Virus record (IMG/VR): IMGVR_UViG_3300049825_000196 | Span: 1-20,862 of that record | DNA from: a virus | Length of the DNA stretch: 20,862 nt | Reading direction: 5' to 3' (one strand) | Shown here: positions 1 to 6,293 of the stretch, in pieces | How positions within the stretch are numbered: position 1 is the first letter of the stretch | How the letters are laid out: every line of letters begins with the position of its first letter | Program-made: the position numbers and the translations under genes | Notes under the pieces: model-generated | Database searches by the model: none | What the model saw: the letters and a program-made list of their open reading frames with translations, nothing else | Told to the model about the DNA's origin: nothing

Positions 1-799
1 ATCGAATGCCAAACAGTGCCTTGATCAGGCTGACCGTCCAGTGTTCGGCGGGTATGGGAGCTGCAACCGCCACAGTTGGCCAAGGGGTGACGATCTTCGG
101 CTCAGGTGTTGGGCGAGGTGCGACGGGCGCAACGGCCACGGGCGGTGAAATTTCCTGAGAAGACGGGGTGCTGGCAGGAACTGGAGTGTCCTTTATGCGC
201 TGCCAGCGATCAAATGAGGCCTTAAGCTTACCCGCATAATAATCAACTTGGCCGTCACCGTTAAAGCCACGTGCAAAGCCCGGCCAGTCGCGGCGGCGCA
301 ACTTATCACCAAGACCAGCGTTCTTGATGAATTCAATCATGCCAGCCAATTGCTCGCGCTCTGAGTCCAGAAACAGGCTCACCATGTCGTTAACCGTGGC
401 ATAACCCGCAAGCTTGTAATTGAACCCCATGATCTGGCCGAGGCCCCACGACGCCGATCTCAGGGCGGCAAGAGCATTAATCTTGATCGCCGCGATCAAG
501 CGCGGGTAACTGTCCCTTGGGTATGCGCCGGGCTTCCATTTCGCATATGCAAGCCCCTGCGCAACAGCGGCGTCACGCTCCTTGCCGGGACCAAGCTCAC
601 GGAAAAAGACATGGGGTTCGAAAAGCATCTTTGGTCGGCCATTGACATCAAATCCGGTTCCCGCTGACTCCACATCAAGGATAGCGTGAACCTCATCTTC
701 GCCGACGCCGATCTTGCGCCCGACAAGAGGGAGATCAATATCGACAAGACGCTTGCCTTTACCAACAAAGCCACAGTCAATGAGCTGTTTTGGGGTCAT
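1..799 (-). CDS. N-acetylmuramidase endolysin (DUF3380/PF11860-type), C-terminus cut by window edge
   Basis: Peptidoglycan-cleaving lysis enzyme. The frame starts at ATG 799-797 and stays open to base 2, giving 266 residues without a stop, so the 3' end is missing. Residues 10-185 look like the N-acetylmuramidase family: a GFVGKGKRLVD start, the probable catalytic glutamate E44 in HAILDVESAGTGFD, then SASWGLGQIMGFN, FIKNAGL, RRRDWPGFARGFNG and YAGKLKASFDRW. These match the order and spacing I know for phage endolysins with this domain. After about residue 200 comes a Pro/Ala/Val-rich linker, then EHWTVSLIKALFGIR at the edge, possibly the start of a C-terminal hydrophobic or wall-binding part. 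There is no signal peptide, so export probably needs a holin or the unseen C-terminus. AAGGAG lies 8 bases before the ATG, and the start overlaps the preceding gene's stop as ATGA. Family assignment is firm; the C-terminal architecture is unknown. Confidence 0.9.
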   Translation of the reverse strand, partial: MTPKQLIDCGFVGKGKRLVDIDLPLVGRKIGVGEDEVHAILDVESAGTGFDVNGRPKMLFEPHVFFRELGPGKERDAAVAQGLAYAKWKPGAYPRDSYPRLIAAIKINALAALRSASWGLGQIMGFNYKLAGYATVNDMVSLFLDSEREQLAGMIEFIKNAGLGDKLRRRDWPGFARGFNGDGQVDYYAGKLKASFDRWQRIKDTPVPASTPSSQEISPPVAVAPVAPRPTPEPKIVTPWPTVAVAAPIPAEHWTVSLIKALFGIR

Positions 800-1107
800 G
801 TCGGGTCTCCTTGAATGGCGGGTTTGTCAGTGGTCCAGCTTTCTCCAGCCGAAACGAAACACGAGATACCTATGGTTTTTGAAAGGAGTACCGTGAAGGT
901 GCCATGATCAGATATGAATAGTCGCACCAGCTCGCCATTCTTGGTCACACCAAATGCGCTTGTAATCTCATGATATTTTTTAGCAAGAACGTCTTCGGCC
1001 TGCTTGGTGTCGATGCACGGCAGTTGCGCCATGACAATCATGTCGGCGCGAGCCGGAATAGCAAATAAAAGAAACGCGACAAGCGCGGCAGTAATGCGGG
1101 TGATCAT
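796..1107 (-). CDS. Small secreted protein of the lysis cassette, function unknown
   Basis: 103 residues. Residues 1-21 form a clear Sec signal peptide: Met-Ile-Thr-Arg, a hydrophobic core (AALVAFLLFAIP) and a likely signal-peptidase I site at ARA/D. The mature part of about 82 residues has two cysteines (C31, C83) that could form a disulfide in the periplasm. The NGELVRLFISDHGTFTVLL and SCFVSAGESW stretches resemble, from memory, a family of small exported proteins frequent in alphaproteobacterial genomes and phages; no function is known to me. It overlaps both neighbours by ATGA (1107-1104 and 799-796), so it is translated together with the coiled-coil/TM protein before it and the endolysin after it. 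It lacks the coiled coil or lipobox expected of a spanin pair. The SD is weak (AGGG about 9 bases upstream), consistent with coupling. Confidence 0.75.
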   Translation of the reverse strand: MITRITAALVAFLLFAIPARADMIVMAQLPCIDTKQAEDVLAKKYHEITSAFGVTKNGELVRLFISDHGTFTVLLSKTIGISCFVSAGESWTTDKPAIQGDPT

Positions 1108-1565
1108 TTGTGTGGCCCTGTAAATCCGGTTGCTGTCATGAATTCCTTGGCGGCTACGGCGGCGACCGTCAGTCCCGTTAAAATGCCGACAATCCAGTTG
1201 CCCTTGTTTGATGGCGGCGGCGGGGCCTGGGAAATTGCATCAATCCTGGACAGCAGCTCGGCATGGCGCGTGCCGCACAGGGGCGACGGCGGCAGGTCGT
1301 GCAGGTTGTCGATGACGTGGTTGATCTTGCCTTCCAGTCGATCAAAGATTTTATCGCGGTCCTCGGCGCTTTTTTCAATCAGCTTTTGCTGGGCTTCAAA
1401 GCCCGCCTCAAGCCTGCCCAGCATATGATCGGTGTTGCGTTGCGCCTCTCGTGCCATTACTGTTGCCCTCTCCAAGCCCATCCTCGCGGTTGACCTACCG
1501 TTGGTGATGCCGTTGTCCTCAAGCCAGTTCTTGTCCTCATTAAAGCGATCCCGAAGCTGAAACAT
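1104..1565 (-). CDS. Coiled-coil protein with C-terminal membrane anchor; candidate holin or lysis accessory protein
   Basis: 153 residues. Residues 29-95 are strongly helical and charged, with heptad-like spacing (GLERATVMAREAQ, LEAGFEAQQKLIEKS, RDKIFDRLEGKINHVIDNL). A Pro-rich segment (APPPPSNK) precedes one transmembrane segment, NWIVGILTGLTVAAVAA (about 123-139), and a short tail. This coiled-coil plus C-terminal TM layout resembles XhlA-type phage lysis accessory proteins, and the position directly before a secreted protein and the endolysin supports a lysis role. The ATG at 1565-1563 has no clear SD and lies 26 bases inside the tailspike gene, so it may be translated by coupling; an internal ATG at 1481-1479 (residue 29) is an alternative start. 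The stop overlaps the next start as ATGA. The gene is solid; the holin role is an inference from topology and context. Confidence 0.7.
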   Translation of the reverse strand: MFQLRDRFNEDKNWLEDNGITNGRSTARMGLERATVMAREAQRNTDHMLGRLEAGFEAQQKLIEKSAEDRDKIFDRLEGKINHVIDNLHDLPPSPLCGTRHAELLSRIDAISQAPPPPSNKGNWIVGILTGLTVAAVAAKEFMTATGFTGPHK

Positions 1566-3777
1566 ACCAGACAGACCCGTGCCACGTCACATCAGCCCAC
1601 TGTCCCGTTGTCAGTGCTCTTGTTCCCCCAGCTCCGCCCACAGTAAGCGTGAACGCTCCGCCACCGATACGCGTAACCCGATATGTCAGGCCAGCATGAT
1701 CTGCCGTCATGTTTACAGTTGGAAACGTTACAATTCTATTTGCCGTCAAAGTGCCAGCATGAAGAATTTTTGTTGCTGTCACAAATGGGTCAATCGTGAA
1801 ATCTACGTCTGTAGATATTCCAACATATGCCCTCTCGCGCGGCAAACTTGCAGAAATTTTCGAAACACCATCAACCGTCGTGTAGATTGTAACGGCTTTA
1901 GTTTCGTCAAAAATCTCGCTTCCTGCTTTCAAATTGCAGGATGGCGCGGTCCACGTTTTGTATCGCCCCTTGATGAGCGGTGTAAGAAAGCTACTTGCTG
2001 TTGATGCAATTTCGAAGGGGCTGATGAACGAAACCCCATCACCCTGAATATCAATGGTATTGTCTACAAAATGTGGAGTAGGTGAAACGCCGGATACGCC
2101 AAAGCAAGTAAACGCGTATGTTGTGCGGGTGACCGGGAATGTGTCTACAATACGGTTTCCGGCTATACTTGTCATGCCTTTGGACGATTTGAAGTCAAGG
2201 AAAAATGGTTTTTTGTACGCCGAGATAATCCCGGCGATTTTGCCCTGTCCGCAGTTTACCAACAGGTTATCATTAATTTCCAAAACGTTGACGAACGCCG
2301 AAAGCCCAATGCCTGCAATTGGGGCGTTGTATACTTCATTGTCATTGATGATAAAATTTTCGCACTCCATTAATGGATTGATTGTATGCCTCAAGCCAAT
2401 TCCAGATGAACTTGAAGACCCTATATTTCCCGGATCAGCATTTTCAATCTCAAACGTAATTTTGTTTCTGCGAATGGTGAGATCCTTGATAGGCATATCA
2501 TTGCTGAGGTCGATCCCGATTCCCATGGCAGCATTCGCCCCAACAGCCGCTGCGTATGTAGCTTGCCTGATGTTGATGATGTTGTCTGAAACTGAGGTAT
2601 TTTTAATGCCGTAGCCTGTGATGTGGGCCAAATATTTAGCCGACCAAATGTTAACACCGGACAGCTTAACATCCAAAGTATTGTGAGTTATCATGCTGAG
2701 GTCGGTGTCCTCAACCGTTATTCCAGTGACGTTCATTCCAACCAGATACCCACTGATTTTATTACCCATCACATGTTGCCGGGTGCAATGCGACTCAATG
2801 GCTGTTGTGGCCTTTGCCGTCCAATCGGCTTGAAAGAAATTGTCTGTGATTATCGCATCTTCACCAGAAACATAAACCACAGACTGGTCGTAACTTATAT
2901 TTCCGGGGTTTTGCCCCATCTTTAGAAACTTGTTTCGAGAGATGACTGGGCGAATTGCCAAAGCGCCGCCAACGCCAACATAGAAATCATTTACAGCCTG
3001 GCTATTCTTGACGATGTTGTTTGTCAGTCTGATGTCAGCGCCACCGCCAATGAAGCTTGCGCGGTAGCTTGCAAGCATTCCAGAAGCATCAACAGCTCCA
3101 ATATTGTTGTTGGCTTGATTGTGGTCGAAAGTACAACCATCAATCACAAAACCTTCTGAATCTCCGCCACCAAAAATAGTACGGTAGGTTCCCGCACCAT
3201 TGGCAATCTTAAATGAGGCATCCAAAACTTTTTGCCCCGCGAGAACGGGGATGATAGTTGCACCAACACCAGCGGGCGAGGGCTTTATCGCATAAACACG
3301 CCCCGGCCTGCCGCGCAAAACACGCCCTGCAACAGAATGAGCCCGAACAAGCATTTGCGTATCATCGCCAGCCGTGTCAGTTGGTAAATAGAAATCATCA
3401 TAATATAGATCAGCCGACGAGTACTTCTTCTCCCAATACTTTGTCGGATCGGGAGTTGATGTAATGTAACGCGAAAAATCATTGGCCGTATTGGCTGCTG
3501 CAATATCCGCCTGAATGGTGGCCGTTTGCACGGAGATGGTTTTCTTCTCCCATTGGGAGCCATTATAGACTGCTAACGGAAAGCTTATAGGCGACGCCTT
3601 CAATGCCGCTGCTGTTTCGAATGCCGGAAGTGCCTTGTTTATTTTTGGCAAAAGTTGATCAAATGCAGCCTTGATTTCTCCAAGTGGCAAAACTTGCTGA
3701 GATTGAGCGTCTGAACTTGCCCCGTTTGCCGCTGCATATCCTATGTTATAATTGAATACATCGCCTGCTATTGTCAT
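1540..3777 (-). CDS. Tailspike, right-handed parallel beta-helix
   Basis: 745-residue receptor-binding protein, probably a homotrimer that binds or cleaves host surface polysaccharide. Residues 1-110 are a presumed virion-attachment region that looks unlike the rest. From about 200 to 580 there are repeated beta-helix rungs with the asparagine-ladder pattern of pectate-lyase-like proteins: N254, N282, N313, N339, N366, N399, N438, N480, N504, N541 and N573, each followed within two residues by a hydrophobic. Examples are TDNFF, SDNII, INDNEV and INDNLL. The last about 95 residues (RIVTFP, TYRVTRIGGGAFTLTV, WADVTWHGSVWYVSASGSL) look like the small beta C-terminal cap found on many phage spikes. 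The start has a good SD (AGGA, 8 bases upstream). A specific depolymerase reaction cannot be read from the sequence. Confidence 0.88.
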   Translation of the reverse strand: MTIAGDVFNYNIGYAAANGASSDAQSQQVLPLGEIKAAFDQLLPKINKALPAFETAAALKASPISFPLAVYNGSQWEKKTISVQTATIQADIAAANTANDFSRYITSTPDPTKYWEKKYSSADLYYDDFYLPTDTAGDDTQMLVRAHSVAGRVLRGRPGRVYAIKPSPAGVGATIIPVLAGQKVLDASFKIANGAGTYRTIFGGGDSEGFVIDGCTFDHNQANNNIGAVDASGMLASYRASFIGGGADIRLTNNIVKNSQAVNDFYVGVGGALAIRPVISRNKFLKMGQNPGNISYDQSVVYVSGEDAIITDNFFQADWTAKATTAIESHCTRQHVMGNKISGYLVGMNVTGITVEDTDLSMITHNTLDVKLSGVNIWSAKYLAHITGYGIKNTSVSDNIINIRQATYAAAVGANAAMGIGIDLSNDMPIKDLTIRRNKITFEIENADPGNIGSSSSSGIGLRHTINPLMECENFIINDNEVYNAPIAGIGLSAFVNVLEINDNLLVNCGQGKIAGIISAYKKPFFLDFKSSKGMTSIAGNRIVDTFPVTRTTYAFTCFGVSGVSPTPHFVDNTIDIQGDGVSFISPFEIASTASSFLTPLIKGRYKTWTAPSCNLKAGSEIFDETKAVTIYTTVDGVSKISASLPRERAYVGISTDVDFTIDPFVTATKILHAGTLTANRIVTFPTVNMTADHAGLTYRVTRIGGGAFTLTVGGAGGTRALTTGQWADVTWHGSVWYVSASGSL

Positions 3778-3799
3778 GTCTTATTCCTGTTATAAATTA

Positions 3800-4594
3800 T
3801 TATGGGAAAACACGGAACACAACGTCCCACCTTGAATTCGTGAATGAACCGTCACCAAGAGTATTTTTCTGAACAACGGACAGGCTGCTCCCAAGACGAG
3901 GGGAAAGGCCAACGCTTGTTGCATTGAACCAAACCGATGAATTTACGCTCACGTTCGCAATAATCGCATAATCGCCAGCCGCATACTCATTGTCAGCAAG
4001 GTTGCATTTTAGATACCAATCAACGCGCGAAGGAACAGCAGGAAGGCCATGGGGGACAACTTTAGCTGTGCTAACCGCAAACGGACCAGCGTTAAATTCA
4101 ACAAAATTCCCCTTGATGCCAGTTAATGCCGATCCGTCTGCGACTGGAAGTTTGTTTGCTGCGCCTGCATATTGAACAACGTTACCAATCGCCGCACCTG
4201 TATTTAGAACAGATGCGGTTCCAAGCGCCATTGCCGTTCTTGCCTCCGCTTGCGTGGAGGCAGCGACAATACTAAGCCCTGTCGCGCCACCAGTGGTTGT
4301 TGCAAGATTTGAAAGACCAAGATTTGATCTAGCCGTTGAAACGCTTAATAAATCAGAAAGATTAGACGCCCTGAGCAAACACGAAGAAAAACTGACGGAG
4401 GCCAAAACATCCGCCTTGGCTAAACTCCATGAAGCAAAACCAGTTCCACCTAGCGATTGCGGCCACGCCTGATTGAGCGTTGCCGTTATATCCGAAACCC
4501 AATTGTTATAGGGCGCTGGTAAAATTGGCTGGCCCTGAATGCCGTTGGTGTTGGCGGGGGCTGAGTATAAAAATGTGCCGGAATCTCTTGGCAT
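3800..4594 (-). CDS. Tail fibre protein
   Basis: 264 residues starting at ATG 4594-4592. This start is preferred over an upstream in-frame TTG at 4615 because AAGGA lies 7 bases before the ATG and because MPRDSGTF matches the MPRDSSG-type N-terminus common in phage tail fibres. The N-terminal part (to about residue 60, with NNWVSDITATLNQAW) is the presumed virion-binding region. It is followed by a fibre-type repeat region (ASNLSDLLSVSTARSNLGLS, AEARTAMALGTAS) typical of trimeric fibre shafts. The last about 95 residues (FNAGPFAVSTAKVVPHGLPAVP to the end) form a beta-rich C-terminal domain, probably the receptor-binding head. It precedes the tailspike by 22 bases, so the virion may carry two adhesins, or this protein may be an adaptor or branch. 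Confidence 0.82.
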   Translation of the reverse strand: MPRDSGTFLYSAPANTNGIQGQPILPAPYNNWVSDITATLNQAWPQSLGGTGFASWSLAKADVLASVSFSSCLLRASNLSDLLSVSTARSNLGLSNLATTTGGATGLSIVAASTQAEARTAMALGTASVLNTGAAIGNVVQYAGAANKLPVADGSALTGIKGNFVEFNAGPFAVSTAKVVPHGLPAVPSRVDWYLKCNLADNEYAAGDYAIIANVSVNSSVWFNATSVGLSPRLGSSLSVVQKNTLGDGSFTNSRWDVVFRVFP

Positions 4595-4732
4595 GATTAT
4601 TCCTTGTTTTGACAATGACGGGAGAGACGCCTAAAAAGGCGGAATGAATATTTTCAGAGAACGAGAATTAACAACTTCAGAATGGGTTGGTCTAGTTTGT
4701 GTTGCGCTAGCTATTGCTTGGGCGCGAGAATA
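4595..4732. other. Largest intergenic gap, with a small palindrome
   Basis: This 138-base gap between the ejection-type gene and the tail fibre is the only sizeable interruption in the minus-strand cassette. It holds the fibre SD (AAGGA) and a perfect 5-bp palindrome, CGCCT-AAAA-AGGCG, at 4628-4641. No T-run follows on the minus strand, so this is not a convincing intrinsic terminator; it could be an RNA processing or stability hairpin. A TTGTTA...TATTCA pair on the minus strand with an 18-base spacer is a poor promoter match and I do not call it. A small plus-strand ORF covers most of the gap (separate entry). Confidence 0.5.
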
Positions 4733-4751
4733 TCACGGCTGGCTATTCTGA
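4644..4751 (+). CDS. Possible small membrane protein on the opposite strand
   Basis: A 35-codon ORF, ATG 4644 to TGA 4751, reading against all other genes. The translation begins MNIFRERELTTSEW, followed by a hydrophobic stretch GLVCVALAIAW and a charged-aromatic tail ending GWLF. The charged-hydrophobic-charged layout is that of a one-segment membrane peptide. GGCGG lies just before the ATG, closer than a typical SD. Its last 19 bases overlap the 3' end of the ejection-type gene. It fills the only large gap, which is why I list it, but no plus-strand promoter is visible and an ORF this short can arise by chance. Confidence 0.25.
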   Translation: MNIFRERELTTSEWVGLVCVALAIAWAREYHGWLF

Positions 4752-6292
4752 GTGGATAGGCCGCCCATCATTAACATTCTGGCAATCAGCGCCTTATTGG
4801 CCTCAATCGCCTTTTGTGTTTTGTTCTTCGGGAATACCGCTGCTGTGTTTCCACCGCCTGCAATCAACTTCTCGATCTTTGCGGCCTTGCTCTTTTGAAT
4901 TGCGCCGCCAAGCATCTTGGACAGTGCGCCACCCGCCATGATGGACGTTGCAGTGATGGGCTCAGCCAACATACCCGCCGCACCTATAGCCGCGACACCA
5001 CCATGCTTAAATGGACTTAGCTTTCCAAGTACGCGCAACGTATCTCGCCCGCCCTGATTGAATATCACATCCTCAACCATCGCTTTTTCGTCAGGCGTAA
5101 AGCCACGACTCTTTTTTGGATTGTTTAGAATTTTCGATAGCTCTTGCTTGACGGTGTTCTCGAGGTTACCTCCAGAACCTGTTCTCGCAGCGCGATTTTC
5201 CGCCAAAGACAAAGCGTTGCGAACAGTTTCAATTTTCTTTTGTTGCGAGTAAAGCTTGTCAGCCTCTTTGCGCAGCGTTGCAGCTTTTGTTGCATCCCCG
5301 ACCAAGACATGATCTGGGTTTGGGTTCATCTGAAAATCGTCAATCTTGGTTTTCACAATGTTCAAAAGTGCGTTGCTGCTATTTTTGCCGGGGGCGAACT
5401 GCTCCCCCGCTACGGACCGAATAGATTGCAGGCCTTCCGCCGTTACGGGAAGGCCTGAGCCTACATCCTTGCGAAGCTCTGAAATAGCAACATTTGCGCC
5501 GGGCTGGGCAACAGGGCGAAATGTGCGATTTGCAAATTCTTTTTCTATGGTGCTTAGGAGCTGTTGCGCACCTTCTGGTTTGTAAATGACATTTTCACCT
5601 TTAGCCGCATCGTATTTTTGCGAAGCAAGAGCCTTTATTTCATCGTAAGTCGGGACTTTTGTTTTTTTGCTGAATAGACCTGCGAATTTTGAAGCCGCAT
5701 TGCCAATCAGTTGACCCGCCGCTCCGCCAGCCGCCCCAAATGCAGCGCCCGTCGCAACGTCATTATCGTGACCGTAGGCATCAAGAGCGCCAAGCGCAGC
5801 GCCGTCGGCTGTCAACCCGAGATATTTCCCCAGCTTTGGAATGTTTTGAGCCGTTGCACCAAGTTTTTGTAGCTTTGCCATTGGGGCAAGCGAACCAATG
5901 ACGCTTGCCGGGATACTTGCCGATCCCGCCCTGGCATGTGCATCGCTTACTTGGCCGCGATTTTTGGAAAGCTCTTGATTGTAATCAGTCCCTTTGATCT
6001 TTGATTCAGCATAAGCGGCTGCTTTGGGAAGAAACCCAAATGTTGCACTGTCTCCGATTACTGTTGCAATGTCATCGGCGGCAACCAATGGTTTTTTCCA
6101 TTCTGGCAAACGCTCAAATTGTCCAGCCTTGCCAACAGCTACATCAGGAATTCCGGCCATAGGGTTAAATTTTCCTAGCGGCGGTGGAACAGTTTGAGTT
6201 TTCATCATTGCCGCAATGCGCGTTGCGCCAGCCTCATCGCCCGCATTATGGGCATTGCGCAATGCCTTCATGAGTGTTGCTTGATCTGCCAT
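4733..6292 (-). CDS. Probable ejection (internal virion) protein
   Basis: 519 residues, no recognised enzymatic domain. The N-terminus (TLMKALRNAHNAGDEAGATRIAAMMK) is the short alpha-helical repeat often found at the start of phage internal or ejection proteins. Residues about 125-205 and 425-470 are rich in Ala/Gly with moderately hydrophobic helices (AALGALDAYG, AAFGAAGGAAGQLIGNAA, GGVAAIGAAGMLAEPITATSIMAGGAL), suited to entering a membrane during DNA ejection. The middle is charged and helical. It lies after the lysozyme protein and before the fibre, the position of the last ejection protein in P22-like gene orders (gp16 analogue by position, not by demonstrated homology). The start ATG lies 1 base after the previous stop (TAA 6296-6294); the SD is weak (CGGCGG), suggesting coupling. 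The ejection role is an inference from composition and synteny. Confidence 0.7.
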   Translation of the reverse strand: MADQATLMKALRNAHNAGDEAGATRIAAMMKTQTVPPPLGKFNPMAGIPDVAVGKAGQFERLPEWKKPLVAADDIATVIGDSATFGFLPKAAAYAESKIKGTDYNQELSKNRGQVSDAHARAGSASIPASVIGSLAPMAKLQKLGATAQNIPKLGKYLGLTADGAALGALDAYGHDNDVATGAAFGAAGGAAGQLIGNAASKFAGLFSKKTKVPTYDEIKALASQKYDAAKGENVIYKPEGAQQLLSTIEKEFANRTFRPVAQPGANVAISELRKDVGSGLPVTAEGLQSIRSVAGEQFAPGKNSSNALLNIVKTKIDDFQMNPNPDHVLVGDATKAATLRKEADKLYSQQKKIETVRNALSLAENRAARTGSGGNLENTVKQELSKILNNPKKSRGFTPDEKAMVEDVIFNQGGRDTLRVLGKLSPFKHGGVAAIGAAGMLAEPITATSIMAGGALSKMLGGAIQKSKAAKIEKLIAGGGNTAAVFPKNKTQKAIEANKALIARMLMMGGLSTQNSQP

Positions 6293-6293
6293 T

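Noticed and set aside
496-780. 94-codon minus-strand ORF near the left end
   Set aside because: It is an out-of-frame shadow of the muramidase, whose frame (799 to the edge) carries all family motifs.
2054-2614. 186-codon plus-strand ORF opposite the tailspike
   Set aside because: Antisense shadow of the beta-helix; no SD, no recognisable domain, Pro/Ser/Leu-rich translation.
3800-4594. Diversity-generating retroelement target in the tail fibre
   Set aside because: No reverse transcriptase, template repeat or second copy of the fibre 3' end was seen in the window.
4595-4615. TTG start extending the tail fibre by seven residues
   Set aside because: The ATG at 4594 has a well-placed AAGGA and gives the common MPRDS fibre N-terminus.
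4660-4690. Minus-strand promoter before the tail fibre (TTGTTA/TATTCA)
   Set aside because: Only partial matches to both boxes; not enough to call without transcript data.
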